Below are positions 8,976 to 18,900 of a stretch of DNA of 64,000 nt, in pieces (positions within the stretch are counted from its first letter, which is position 1; each line of letters begins with the position of its first letter). The notes under the pieces are model-generated. The model saw only the letters and a list, made by a program, of their open reading frames with translations, did not search any database and was not told the DNA's origin. The translations under genes and the position numbers were made by a program. This DNA is from Roseovarius sp. (GTDB lineage: Bacteria > Pseudomonadota > Alphaproteobacteria > Rhodobacterales > Rhodobacteraceae). The stretch is taken from assembly GCA_014359765.1 (NCBI GenBank), contig JACIYT010000003.1, forward strand, positions 1 to 64,000. The letters are read 5' to 3'.

Positions 8976-10154
8976 TCAGATCACCACCACGTCGAGCGGC
9001 GGAAAGCCGTTGAAGCCGACCGAGGAATAGCTCGACGTGTAGGCCCCGCAATTGCGGATGATCACCCGGTCGCCCGCGCGCAGCCCCACCGGCAGCGTGA
9101 CGGGGCGTTTCTCGTAGAGCACATCGGCGCTGTCGCAGGACGGACCGGCGAGGATGCAGGGGCCGGTGGCCTCATGCTCGCGCTCGGTCAGGAACTGGTA
9201 GCGAATCGCCTCGCCCTCGGTCTCGGCCAGCCCGGAAAACCGACCGATATCGAGATAGACCCAGCGGCACAGATCCTCATCCGATTTGCGACTCACCAGC
9301 AGCACCTCGGCGGCAATCGCGCCCGCCTCGGCCACCATGCCGCGCCCCGGCTCGGCCATGATGCGCGCAGCCCCTTCAAAGCGCGGCTCGACCATCGCCA
9401 TGACCTGGCTCGCATAGGTCTCGGGGGCCTCGATCGCCTCGCCGTAGAAGGCCGGAAAGCCGCCGCCGATATTGATGAGGTCGAGCGCGTGACCGGCGGC
9501 GCGCGCCTCGGCCCAGACACCCGACACGCGGTCGAGCGTCTCGCGCCACATCTCGGCGCGCCGCGTCTGGCTGCCCACGTGGAACGACAGCCCCACGGGC
9601 GCAAGGCCGAGCGTCACGGCGTAATCCATCAGCGCCACGGCCCGCTCCGGCGCGCAGCCGAACTTGCGGCTCAGGGGCCAGTCGGCCCCCGTGGCCCCCA
9701 CCAGCAGGCGGATATAGACCTGCGCGCCGGGCGCGTGCTCGGCGACCTTTTCCAGTTCCATCTCGCTGTCGGCGGCAAAGAGCGTGATGCCCGCGCCATG
9801 GGCAAAGGCGATGTCGGCGGCGCGTTTCACCGTGTTGCCAAACGAGATCGTGGACGGGGCCGCGCCCAGCCCGAGGCAGAGCTCGATTTCCCCGCGCGAG
9901 GCGGCGTCGAAATGGCTGCCCTCACTGATCAGGGTCTCGATCACCTCGCGCGCCGGGTTGGCCTTGACGGCATAATGGATATGCGCGCGGCCGAGGCCGG
10001 ATTTCAGCGCGCGATACTGCCGCGCCACGGTGTCACGGTGGATGACCAGGGTCGGGCGGTCGAAATCGCGGCTGCGGATGTAATCGACGAGGGGGGAAGC
10101 GGCGGGCGCAAACAGGGCGTCACCGCCCGCGAGCGGGTTTACGTAGGCGTTCAT
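8976..10154 (-). CDS. odc: Ornithine decarboxylase, alanine-racemase-fold (type III PLP)
   Basis: The 392-residue protein would decarboxylate ornithine to putrescine (lysine as a possible second substrate). The PLP lysine is in HYAVKANPAREV (Lys64 from this start); GFPAFYGE, AEPGRGMVAEAG and the C-terminal GPSCDSADVLYEK with the catalytic Cys are the usual landmarks of the eukaryotic-type ODC family. I set the start at 10154: the upstream ATG at 10160 abuts GGAG directly, while the one at 10154 lies six bases after it. A structured leader precedes it. Functionally it fits with the putrescine uptake and transamination genes at 26813-34532. Confidence 0.88.
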   Translation of the reverse strand: MNAYVNPLAGGDALFAPAASPLVDYIRSRDFDRPTLVIHRDTVARQYRALKSGLGRAHIHYAVKANPAREVIETLISEGSHFDAASRGEIELCLGLGAAPSTISFGNTVKRAADIAFAHGAGITLFAADSEMELEKVAEHAPGAQVYIRLLVGATGADWPLSRKFGCAPERAVALMDYAVTLGLAPVGLSFHVGSQTRRAEMWRETLDRVSGVWAEARAAGHALDLINIGGGFPAFYGEAIEAPETYASQVMAMVEPRFEGAARIMAEPGRGMVAEAGAIAAEVLLVSRKSDEDLCRWVYLDIGRFSGLAETEGEAIRYQFLTEREHEATGPCILAGPSCDSADVLYEKRPVTLPVGLRAGDRVIIRNCGAYTSSYSSVGFNGFPPLDVVVI

Positions 10155-10164
10155 GGTCATCTCC

Positions 10165-10290
10165 GATCAAGACCCGGGCCGAAACCCGACCAGTTCCAAA
10201 AGGAGACGTTACCGTCGCTACGTAAACACGGGTGGATGTCCCACCGGCCAGAGGCGCGTGCGTTGGCGTCTGTATCCGTGCAGATAGGAC
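10165..10290 (-). ncRNA. Structured 5' leader of ornithine decarboxylase, candidate speF-type RNA
   Basis: The minus-strand leader upstream of odc contains three compact hairpins in sequence. GGTGG/CCACC with a 5-base loop lies at 10231-10245. GACG-GTAA-CGTC, with a GNRA-type loop, lies at 10205-10216, followed by CTCCTTTTGG. Then CGGG/CCCG lies just before the Shine-Dalgarno sequence. Alphaproteobacterial ornithine decarboxylase genes are known to carry the conserved speF leader RNA, and the position and hairpin series fit that. I recognise it by context and structure only; an Rfam covariance search would decide. Confidence 0.45.
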
Positions 10291-10375
10291 CACGCGGCGC
10301 GGCGCGCAAGCGTTTTTTCGCGGGCGCCGAAAATAATCGGCCGGCCTGTTGCCGGCGCCCGCGCGCGGGCCGCTC

Positions 10376-11146
10376 TCAGCGGCGCCGGTCTGCCGCGTCC
10401 GCGCCCTCGTCCTCATCCTCGTCGTCATCGCGACCGGGAAGGTTGAAGAAGCTGTCGGCGTCATACTGCTTCTCCGGCTCATCGCGCCCGCCGCCGCCGA
10501 GGGTGAAGGTCTCCAGCCCCTCGATCGCGGTGGGGATGCGCGGCTCGGCCTCGGCGCCGAGGCTCTGCTCGGTGCTCAGCAGCTTGCGCCGCTCGTCATC
10601 GCTCATGGCCGCGCCCTCGGCGGCCTTTTTCGCGGCGGCCTTCTGCACGGCAGCGTCCAGCTCGGACTGCTTGCACAGGCCAAGCGCGACCGGGTCGATC
10701 GGCTGCATGTTGGCGATGTTCCAATGGGTGCGCTCGCGGATCGAGGTAATGGTGGGCTTGGTCGTGCCCACGAGGCGCGCGATCTGGCTGTCGGCCAGTT
10801 CGGGATGGAACTTGACCAGCCAGAGAATCGCATTGGGGCGGTCCTGCCGCTTGGAAAGCGGCGTGTAGCGCGGCCCGCGGCGCTTTTCCTCGCCCTGGGC
10901 GGCGGGGTTGAACTTGAGCCGCAGCCGGTGGGACGGATCGGCCTCGGCACGGGCGATCTCCTCCTCGGTCAGCTGGTTGTTGGCGATGGGGTCGAACCCC
11001 TTGACGCCGGCGGCGACATCGCCATCGGCGATGCCCTGCACCTCGAGCTCGTGCAGACCGCAGAAATCGGCGATCTGCCTGAAACTGATCGTCGTGTTGT
11101 CCACCAGCCAGACGGCGGTGGCCTTGGCCATGATCGGCTTGGACAT
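10376..11146 (-). CDS. trcR: TrcR-type cell-cycle transcriptional regulator (DUF1013)
   Basis: The 256-residue protein begins MSKPIMAKATAVWLVDNTTI, the hallmark of the DUF1013 family restricted to alphaproteobacteria and annotated as cell-cycle regulator TrcR. The conserved core includes ISFRQIADFCGLHELEVQGIAD and LADSQIARLVGTTKPTITSIRERTHWN, two helix-turn-helix-like parts, followed by an Ala-rich linker and a very acidic tail (RDDDEDEDEGADAADRRR). The start at 11146 follows AAGGAGA; an upstream in-frame extension of 30 residues is Arg-rich and unlikely. It is divergent from the RNase T2 gene across about 130 bases that must hold both promoters. Confidence 0.85.
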   Translation of the reverse strand: MSKPIMAKATAVWLVDNTTISFRQIADFCGLHELEVQGIADGDVAAGVKGFDPIANNQLTEEEIARAEADPSHRLRLKFNPAAQGEEKRRGPRYTPLSKRQDRPNAILWLVKFHPELADSQIARLVGTTKPTITSIRERTHWNIANMQPIDPVALGLCKQSELDAAVQKAAAKKAAEGAAMSDDERRKLLSTEQSLGAEAEPRIPTAIEGLETFTLGGGGRDEPEKQYDADSFFNLPGRDDDEDEDEGADAADRRR

Positions 11147-11277
11147 GGGGAGCTGTCTCCTTCGCTCAAATCTGTCCCGCGGCCCGGAAAGGGCGGTTCC
11201 GGCGCGCCGGAAGAGTTTCCATTGTCGGGAAATCACGCCTCATATACGCAAGCGGACAGAAAAAGGAAAGCCCCGCG

Positions 11278-11907
11278 ATGCGCCGCCTTGCCTTGTCGAT
11301 CCTCCTCGCGCTCGCCCTTGGCGCGCCGCTGAACACCGCGCGCGCGGGCGGCTTCGACTACTATGTGCTGAGCCTGAGCTGGCAGCCCACCTGGTGCGCG
11401 CTCGAGGGGCGGGCGCGGGGGGCGGCGCAATGTGCGCGCGCGCAGGGCTGGATCCTGCACGGGCTCTGGCCGCAATACGCGCGCGGCTGGCCCGATTTCT
11501 GCCAGAGCCCGCACCCCCCGCCGTCGCGCGCCCAGACCGTCGCAATGGCCGACATCATGGGATCGGCGGGCCTTGCCTGGCATCAGTGGAAGAAACACGG
11601 CACCTGTTCGGGGCTTGCGCCGGAGGCATATTTCGCCCTCGCCCGCCGCGCCTATGAGGCCGTCAACCGCCCCGAGATTTTCCGCAAGCCTGATCGCCCG
11701 GTCAGGCTGTCGGCGCAGGTCGTGGAGGCGGCTTTCCTCGAGGCCAATCCCGGCTGGACGGCGGATATGCTCACGATCACCTGCCGCGCGGGGCGGATCG
11801 CGGAGGCGCGGCTGTGCCTCTCGACATCGCTCGACCCGGTGCCCTGCGGGCGCGACGTGATCCGCGATTGCCGGCTGGACAACGCGCTGTTCGACCCCGT
11901 GCGCTGA
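11278..11907 (+). CDS. Secreted ribonuclease T2 family protein
   Basis: The protein has 209 residues with an N-terminal signal peptide (RRLALSILLALALGAPLNTARA). Both catalytic signatures are intact: CAS-1 WILHGLWPQ with His61, and CAS-2 HQWKKHGTC with His102 and His107. The spacing and the cysteines suit the disulfide-rich RNase T2 fold. Such enzymes cleave single-stranded RNA through a 2',3'-cyclic phosphate and here would act in the periplasm or outside the cell, probably for nutrient scavenging. A 3'-end repeat motif lies just after the stop on the opposite strand. Confidence 0.93.
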   Translation: MRRLALSILLALALGAPLNTARAGGFDYYVLSLSWQPTWCALEGRARGAAQCARAQGWILHGLWPQYARGWPDFCQSPHPPPSRAQTVAMADIMGSAGLAWHQWKKHGTCSGLAPEAYFALARRAYEAVNRPEIFRKPDRPVRLSAQVVEAAFLEANPGWTADMLTITCRAGRIAEARLCLSTSLDPVPCGRDVIRDCRLDNALFDPVR

Positions 11908-11910
11908 GCC

Positions 11911-11931
11911 TTCATCATTCTGAAAATACTC
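11911..11931 (-). repeat. GAGTATTTT...GATGAA 3'-end motif (copy 1)
   Basis: On the minus strand this reads GAGTATTTTCAG then AATGATGAA and lies about 20 bases downstream of the uvrD stop, in the sense orientation. A related motif (GGAGTATTTCGG then GAAAGATGAA) lies in the sense orientation downstream of spuC at 34556-34577. About 16 of 22 positions agree. It has no strong hairpin; a role at transcript 3' ends is inference from placement. Confidence 0.5.
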
Positions 11932-11952
11932 AATAAAGCCAGCCAAGACCGA

Positions 11953-14268
11953 TCAGAACGGCACGTCCTGCGCATCCGTGACGAAGCGCGCGACCACCTT
12001 CTTCACGCCCGCCTTGTCAAAGGCGATCTCGAGCTTGTCGCCCTCGATGGCGGTGATCTCGCCATAGCCGAATTTCTGGTGAAAGACGCGCGCGCCCAGC
12101 GTGTGCACGCTGACGGCCTGCGCGTCGATCACCGGGGCGGGGGCGGCGCGCGCCGTGCCGCGCGATTGCAGCCGCCGCCAGCCGGGCGAATTGTAGATAT
12201 CGGCCTTGGCGGCGCGGGTCTCGATGCTGCTCGTGGCCGCGCCATGCCCCCCATAGAGCCCCGGCGGCGTCAGCACCTCGACATGCTCCGCCGGCAGCTC
12301 GTCGATGAAGCGCGAGGGCAGTTGCGATTGCCACTGGCCATAGACGCGGCGATTGCCGGCAAAGGAAATGGTGCAGACCTCCTCGGCGCGGGTGATGCCG
12401 ACATAGGCGAGGCGGCGCTCTTCCTCGAGGCCGCGCGCGCCGCTCTCGTCCATCGAGCGTTGCGAGGGAAACAGCCCATCCTCCCAGCCCGGCAGGAAGA
12501 CGGCGGGAAATTCCAGCCCCTTGGCGGCGTGGAGCGTCATCAGCGTGACCTTGGCGCCGGTCTCTTCGGTCTCGTTATCCATGATGAGCGCGACATGCTC
12601 GAGAAAGCCTTGCAGGTTCTCGAACCCTTCCAGTGCCTTGACCAGTTCCTTGAGGTTCTCGAGCCGGCCCGGCGCCTCGGGCGTCCGGTCGTTCTGCCAC
12701 ATTCCGGTATAACCCGATTCGTCGAGAATGATCTCGGCCAGGTCCACATGGCCCTGCCCCGGATCATCCACCAGCCGCCCCCAGCGCGCGAGGCTGTCGA
12801 GCAGCCGTGCGAGTTCCGCCGCGCCCTTGCCGGTCAGCCCCTTGCGATCGAGCAGCAGGCGCGCGCCCTCGGTCAGCGGCACGCCATGTTCGCGCGCGAT
12901 GCGCTGGATCTTCTGCACCGCCTTGTCGCCGAGGCCGCGCCTGGGGGTGTTCACGATCCGCTCGAAGGCGAGATCGTCGGCGGGCGAGACCGCGAGGCGG
13001 AAATAGGCCATCGCGTCGCGGATCTCCATCCGCTCGTAGAAGCGCGGGCCGCCGATCACGCGGTAGGGCAGGCCGATGGTCAGGAAGCGGTCCTCGAAGG
13101 CGCGCATCTGGTGGCTGGCGCGCACGAGAATGGCCATCTCGTCGAGCGTGAAGGGCCGCATTCCGCGCGTGCCCCGGCTCAGCGCCTCGATCTCCTCGCC
13201 GATCCAGCGCGCCTCTTCCTCGCCGTCCCAATGGCCGATGAGGCGGACCTTCTCGCCCTGCTCGGCCTCGGTCCAGAGCGTCTTGCCGAGCCGGTCGCGA
13301 TTGCCCGCGATCACCCGGCTCGCCGCGGCGAGGATATGCGGCGTCGAGCGGTAATTCTGTTCCAGCCGGATCACCGCCGCGCCGGGAAAATCCTTCTCGA
13401 ACCGCAGGATATTGCCCACCTCGGCGCCGCGCCAGCCATAGATCGACTGATCGTCATCGCCCACGCAGCAGATATTGCGATGCCCCCCCGCCAGGAGCCG
13501 CAGCCAGAGATACTGGGCCACGTTGGTATCCTGGTATTCATCGACGAGGATATAGCGGAACCAGCGTTGATATTGCGCAAGGATATCGGCGTGACCCTGA
13601 AAGATCGTCACCACATGCAGCAGCAGATCGCCGAAATCGACGGCGTTCAGCTCGCGCAGCCGCAGCTGATAGAGCCGGTAGAGCGCCGGCCCCTTGCCGT
13701 CATAGGCGCTGGCCTCGCTGGCGGGCAGGTTCTCGGGCGTCCAGGCGCGGTTCTTCCAGTGGTCGATGATCCCGGCCAGTTGCCGGGCGGGCCAGCGCTT
13801 GTCGTCGATATTCGCGGCCTGGATCAGTTGCTTGAGCAGGCGGATCTGGTCGTCGGTGTCGAGGATGGTGAAATTCGATTTGAGCCCCGCGAGTTCGGCG
13901 TGACGGCGCAAGAGCTTGACGCAGATCGAATGGAAGGTGCCGAGCCAGGGCATTCCCTCCACCGCCTCGCCCATCATGGCGGCGACGCGGGTCTTCATCT
14001 CGCGCGCGGCCTTGTTGGTGAAGGTCACGGCCAGGATTTCATTAGGCCGCGCGCGCCCGGTATTGAGCAGGTGCACGATGCGGGTGGTCAGCGCGCGGGT
14101 CTTGCCCGTGCCCGCGCCCGCGAGCATGAGCACCGGCCCCTCGAGCGTCTCCGCCGCGCGGCGCTGCTCGGGGTTGAGCCCCTCGAGATAGGGCGCGGAC
14201 CGCGCGGCCATGGCGCGGGCGGCGAGGCTGGCGCCCTCGAAGGCACCCGAGTCGTCAAAGCTGCTCAT
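11953..14268 (-). CDS. uvrD: UvrD/PcrA-type superfamily 1 DNA helicase
   Basis: 771 residues. After a short variable N-terminus, LNPEQRRAAETLEGPVLMLA leads into Walker A GAGTGKT (51-57). Motif Ia is AVTFTNKAAREMKTR, motif II is ILVDEYQDTNVAQY, motif III GDDDQSIYGWRGAE, motif IV LEQNYRST, and motifs V/VI appear in VTLMTLHAAKGLEFP and LAYVGITRAE. The C-terminal segment (LGARVFHQKFGYGEITAIEG) is the Tudor-like domain used by UvrD/PcrA to contact RNA polymerase. It works in nucleotide-excision and mismatch repair, so functional partnership with MutS (also in this window) is expected. Confidence 0.95.
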   Translation of the reverse strand: MSSFDDSGAFEGASLAARAMAARSAPYLEGLNPEQRRAAETLEGPVLMLAGAGTGKTRALTTRIVHLLNTGRARPNEILAVTFTNKAAREMKTRVAAMMGEAVEGMPWLGTFHSICVKLLRRHAELAGLKSNFTILDTDDQIRLLKQLIQAANIDDKRWPARQLAGIIDHWKNRAWTPENLPASEASAYDGKGPALYRLYQLRLRELNAVDFGDLLLHVVTIFQGHADILAQYQRWFRYILVDEYQDTNVAQYLWLRLLAGGHRNICCVGDDDQSIYGWRGAEVGNILRFEKDFPGAAVIRLEQNYRSTPHILAAASRVIAGNRDRLGKTLWTEAEQGEKVRLIGHWDGEEEARWIGEEIEALSRGTRGMRPFTLDEMAILVRASHQMRAFEDRFLTIGLPYRVIGGPRFYERMEIRDAMAYFRLAVSPADDLAFERIVNTPRRGLGDKAVQKIQRIAREHGVPLTEGARLLLDRKGLTGKGAAELARLLDSLARWGRLVDDPGQGHVDLAEIILDESGYTGMWQNDRTPEAPGRLENLKELVKALEGFENLQGFLEHVALIMDNETEETGAKVTLMTLHAAKGLEFPAVFLPGWEDGLFPSQRSMDESGARGLEEERRLAYVGITRAEEVCTISFAGNRRVYGQWQSQLPSRFIDELPAEHVEVLTPPGLYGGHGAATSSIETRAAKADIYNSPGWRRLQSRGTARAAPAPVIDAQAVSVHTLGARVFHQKFGYGEITAIEGDKLEIAFDKAGVKKVVARFVTDAQDVPF

Positions 14269-14357
14269 GGGCGCGACAATAGCGCGGGGCGGGCCGGAGA
14301 TAAAGCCCGCGTTCGGGATATGTTCCGCGCGCCGCGCCCTCTGGACAAGGCGCTGAA

Positions 14358-15509
14358 ATGCCGCGCAAATGGGCCATGAGCCTGCACGCCCGCTACCCTG
14401 CCCTCTCCGATCTGCGCGCCCGCGCGCAGGCCCGTATCCCGCGTTTCGTCCGGGAATATCTCGACAGCGGCACCGGGCAGGAGGCCACCAAGGCGCGCAA
14501 TCGCGCGATGCTCGACCGGGTGCTGCTCAGCCCGTCGATCCTGCATGGCGAGATCGTGCCCGATCTGTCCGCCACGCTCTTTGGCCAGACCCACCCGCTG
14601 CCCGTGGGCATTGCGCCTGTGGGCATGTCGGGGCTGATCTGGCCGGGGGCCGAGCATATCCTGGCGCGCGCCGCGACCAGGGCGGGGATACCCTACACGC
14701 TCTCGACCGTGGCCACGGTGCGCCCCGAGGATGTCGGCCCGCATCTGGACGGGCGCGGCTGGTTCCAGATGTATCCGCCGCGCGACGAGCGTATCCGCGC
14801 CGACATGCTGCGCCGCGCCCGCGATGCGGGGTTTTCGGTGCTGGTTCTCACCGCCGATGTGCCGGTGGCCAGCCGCCGCGAGCGGCAGGTGCGCTCGGGC
14901 CTGACCACGCCGCCGCGCCTCACGCCGCGCCTCATGGCGCAGGTGGCGCTGCGCCCCGCCTGGGCCATGGGCATGGCGGGCAGGGGCCTGCCCCGGATGC
15001 GCCTCATCGACGATTACGCAGGCAACGTGAAGGGCCTGCCCTCGACCGCGCACGCGGGCTATCTGCTGCGCACCTCGCCGGACTGGAGCTATCTGCGCTG
15101 GCTGCGCGAGCATTGGCAGGGGCCGTTTGTGGTCAAGGGCGTGACCCGCCCCGAGGATGCGGCGCGGCTCGAGGCCGAGGGCGTGGATGCGGTCTGGGTC
15201 TCGAATCACGCAGGCCGCCAGTTCGACGCCGCCCCCGCCACGATCGAGGTTCTGCCGGATGTGCGCGCCGCGACCTCGCTGCCGCTGATCCTCGATGGCG
15301 GGATCGAGGGCGGGCTCGATATCCTGCGCGCGATCGCGCTCGGCGCGGATTTCGTGATGATGGCGCGCGGCTGGCACCATGCGCTCGGCGCGCTGGGCGC
15401 GCGCGGCCCCGCGCATCTGGTGGAAATCCTCACCGAGGATCTCAAGGCCAATATGGGCCAGTTGGGCGCGGCGCGGCTCTCGGATGTGCGGGCGCGGCTT
15501 CTGCGCTAG
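14358..15509 (+). CDS. FMN-dependent alpha-hydroxyacid dehydrogenase, L-lactate dehydrogenase-like
   Basis: 383 residues of the LldD/glycolate-oxidase family, a TIM barrel binding FMN. The order of motifs is normal: LPVGIAPVGMSGL, YTLSTVATV, WFQMYPPRD, VLVLTADVPV, the FMN lysine in PFVVKGVTRPEDA, and the catalytic His/Arg in VSNHAGRQFD, then LPLILDGGIEGGLDILRAIALGADFVMMARG. The active-site motif is usually SNHGGRQLD; here one Gly is Ala and Leu is Phe, so the substrate may not be L-lactate. A second ATG at 14376 (MSLHARYPAL) is an alternative start. The gene is followed by a 418-base leader region. Confidence 0.85.
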   Translation: MPRKWAMSLHARYPALSDLRARAQARIPRFVREYLDSGTGQEATKARNRAMLDRVLLSPSILHGEIVPDLSATLFGQTHPLPVGIAPVGMSGLIWPGAEHILARAATRAGIPYTLSTVATVRPEDVGPHLDGRGWFQMYPPRDERIRADMLRRARDAGFSVLVLTADVPVASRRERQVRSGLTTPPRLTPRLMAQVALRPAWAMGMAGRGLPRMRLIDDYAGNVKGLPSTAHAGYLLRTSPDWSYLRWLREHWQGPFVVKGVTRPEDAARLEAEGVDAVWVSNHAGRQFDAAPATIEVLPDVRAATSLPLILDGGIEGGLDILRAIALGADFVMMARGWHHALGALGARGPAHLVEILTEDLKANMGQLGAARLSDVRARLLR

Positions 15510-15579
15510 GGTCGAAGCCTGACACAACCTGCCTGCTTCCGCGCGGTCAACCTTCATGACCGCGATCTGCCACTTTGCG

Positions 15580-15717
15580 CGCCGCGCAGCGCCCGACCGC
15601 GGGTGGGCGCAAGAACGCTCGTGGTCTTCGATTTATGGTGCCAGATTCTGCAACGATTGAGCCCGCGTTGACGTTGCAAAAGCGCCCGCCCGGGGGGCGG
15701 TCGGGCGCTGCGCGGCG
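15580..15717. repeat. 21-bp perfect inverted repeat with a nested competing hairpin, upstream of pyc
   Basis: Arms at 15580-15600 and 15697-15717 are perfect reverse complements (core GCCGCGCAGCGCCCG) separated by 96 bases. Inside the span, AGCGCCCG (15681-15688) can instead pair with CGGGCGCT (15702-15709), so the right arm has two mutually exclusive partners, as in an attenuator or riboregulator. It occupies the 418-base gap (15510-15927) between the hydroxyacid dehydrogenase and pyc; the rest of the gap has no gene I can support. A small MITE-like element is an alternative reading. Confidence 0.6.
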
Positions 15718-15851
15718 GTGCCTTGCGGCACCTGGATTCCGCGCATTTCGAGCAAGACCGAAACGCTCGCGCGCCGCAGCCCGCTCCATCCTGTGCGACA
15801 CCTTCATTGGGCACCATCCGTCAGGTGCCGCTCATCAGGCCAAAAGCCCAA

Positions 15852-15880
15852 TTGCGCAAACCTTTCGCAAATCCTACAAG
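15852..15880 (+). promoter_or_regulatory. Candidate sigma-70 promoter for pyc
   Basis: TTGCGC (15852-15857), a 17-base spacer and TACAAG (15875-15880) lie 48 bases before the pyc start. The matches to consensus are moderate but the spacing is ideal and the position is right. No other candidate between the inverted repeat and the gene looks better. Confidence 0.4.
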
Positions 15881-15927
15881 TCGGGCACGCCGCAGCGCGG
15901 CAACATGACCCCAGGGGAGCCCCACCC

Positions 15928-18900
15928 ATGGCCGAATTCCGGAAAATCCTCATCGCCAACCGTGGCGAGATCGCCATTCGCGTGATGCGCGCGGCCAACG
16001 AGCTTGGCAAACGCACCGTCGCGGTCTTTGCCGAAGAGGACAAGCTCTCGCTGCACCGCTTCAAGGCCGACGAGGCCTATCGCATCGGCGAGGGGCTCGG
16101 GCCGGTCGCCGCCTATCTCTCGATTGACGAGATCATCCGCGTGGCGAAACTGTCGGGCGCGGACGCGATCCATCCCGGCTATGGCCTGCTGTCGGAAAAC
16201 CCCGATTTCGTCGATGCCTGCGACGCGGCGGGCATCGCCTTCATCGGGCCACGCGCCGAGACCATGCGCGCGCTCGGCGACAAGGCGAGCGCGCGGCGCG
16301 TGGCGATCGCGGCGGGTGTGCCCGTGATCCCCGCGACCGACGTGCTGGGCAATGACATGGACGCGATCCGCGCCGAGGCGGCCGAAATCGGCTATCCGCT
16401 CATGCTCAAGGCATCCTGGGGCGGCGGCGGGCGCGGGATGCGGCCGATCCACGGGCCCGAGGAGCTCGAGGAAAAGATCCGCGAAGGCCGCCGCGAGGCC
16501 GAGGCCGCATTCGGCAATGGCGAGGGCTACCTGGAAAAGATGATCGAGCGCGCCCGCCATGTCGAGGTGCAGATCCTCGGCGACAAGCACGGCAACATGT
16601 ATCACCTCTACGAGCGCGATTGCACGGTGCAGCGCCGCAATCAGAAGGTGGTGGAGCGCGCCCCCGCCCCCTATCTGAGCGACGCCCAGCGCGAGGAACT
16701 GTGCCAGCTTGGCCACAGGATCTGCAAGCATGTGAATTACGAATGCGCCGGCACGGTCGAATTCCTGATGGATATGGACAGCGGCGCCTTCTACTTCATC
16801 GAGGTCAACCCGCGCGTGCAGGTCGAACACACCGTGACCGAAGAGGTCACCGGCATCGACATCGTGCAGGCCCAGATCAGGATCGCCGAGGGCAAGACCC
16901 TGACCGAGGCCACCGGCAAGGCGCGCCAGGCCGACATCACGCTCAACGGCCACGCGCTCCAGACCCGGATCACCACCGAGGACCCGCTCAACAATTTCAT
17001 CCCCGATTACGGGCGCATCACCGCCTATCGCAGCGCCACCGGCATGGGCATCCGGCTCGATGGTGGCACCGCCTATTCGGGCGGCGTGATCACGCGCTAC
17101 TATGACAGCCTGCTGACCAAGGTCACCGCCCATGCCCAGACACCCGAGGCCGCCATCGCGCGGATGGACCGGGCGCTGCGCGAGTTCCGCATTCGCGGCG
17201 TCAGCACCAATATCGCCTTTGTCGAGAACCTGCTGAAGCACCCGACCTTCCTCGAAAACCGCTATACCACCCGGTTCATCGACACGACGCCGGAGCTGTT
17301 CCAGTTCGCGCGGCGGCGCGACCGGGGCACCAAGGTGCTGACCTATATCGCCGATATCACCGTGAACGGTCATCCCGAGACGGCGGGCCGCGCGAAACCG
17401 GCGGAGGCGCGGCCGCCGCGCCCGCCCGCCCCGCTGGCCGATCCGGCCCCCGGCACGAAAACGCTGCTCGATCAACACGGCGCCAGGGCCGTGGCCGACT
17501 GGATGCTGGCGCAGGAGCGGCTGCTGCTGACCGACACCACCATGCGCGACGGGCATCAATCGCTGCTGGCGACGCGAATGCGCTCCATCGACATGATCCG
17601 CGTGGCCCCCGCCTATGCCGCCAACCTGCCCGGTCTCTTCAGCGTCGAATGCTGGGGCGGCGCGACCTTCGACGTGGCCTATCGTTTCCTGCAGGAATGT
17701 CCCTGGCAGCGGTTGCGCGATCTGCGCGCGGCCATGCCCAACATCTTGACGCAGATGCTGCTGCGCGCCTCCAACGGGGTGGGCTATACCAACTACCCCG
17801 ACAACGTGGTGCGCGAATTCGTGCGTCAGGCGGCAGAGACGGGCGTGGACGTGTTTCGCGTCTTCGACAGCCTCAACTGGGTCGAGAACATGCGCGTCGC
17901 CATGGATGCGGTGATCGAGAGCGGCAGGATCTGCGAGGGCACGATCTGCTATACCGGCGACATCCTCGACCCGGACCGCGCCAAGTATGACCTGAAATAC
18001 TATGTCGGCATGGCGCGCGAATTGCAGGCGGCCGGCGCGCATGTGCTGGGGCTCAAGGACATGGCGGGGCTCTTGAAGCCCGCCTCGGCCAGCGTGCTCG
18101 TCAAGGCGCTCAAGGACGCGCTCGACATCCCCGTTCATTTCCACACGCATGATACCTCGGGCATTGCCGGGGCGACGATCCTCGCCGCCGCCGAGGCGGG
18201 CGTCGATGCGGTCGATGCGGCGATGGATGCGTTTTCGGGCGGCACCTCGCAGCCCTGCCTCGGCTCCATCGTCGAGGCCCTGCGCCACACGCCCCGCGAT
18301 ACCGGCCTGCCGATCGAGCGCATCCGCGAAATCTCGCATTACTGGGAGGCGGTGCGCGCGCAATACGTGGCATTCGAGAGCGGCCTTCAGGCCCCCGCCT
18401 CCGAGGTCTATCTGCACGAGATGCCCGGCGGGCAGTTCACCAATCTCAAGGCGCAGGCGCGCTCGCTCGGGCTGGAAGAGAAATGGCCCGAAGTGGCGCG
18501 CACCTATGCCGAGGTCAACCAGATGTTCGGCGATATCGTCAAGGTCACGCCCTCCTCCAAGGTGGTGGGCGACATGGCGCTGATGATGGTCAGCCAGGGC
18601 CTCAGCCGCGCCGATGTCGAGGATCCCGCGCGCGAGGTGGCCTTTCCCGATAGCGTCATCGACATGATGCGCGGCAATCTCGGCCAGCCGCCGGGCGGCT
18701 TTCCCGAGGCGATCGTGAAGAAGGTGCTCAAGGACGAGCGGCCCAACACGGAACGCCCCGGCAAGTATCTCGCGCCCGTCGATCTCGAGGCCACACGCGG
18801 GAAGCTGTCCGAGGAGCTCGAGGGCAAACCCGTCGATGACGAGGATCTCAACGGCTACCTGATGTATCCCAAGGTGTTTCTCGATTACATGGGCCGCCAC

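Noticed and set aside
15575..15985. 136-codon plus-strand frame before pyc
   Set aside because: It crosses both arms of the inverted repeat and runs into pyc out of frame; composition is not coding-like.
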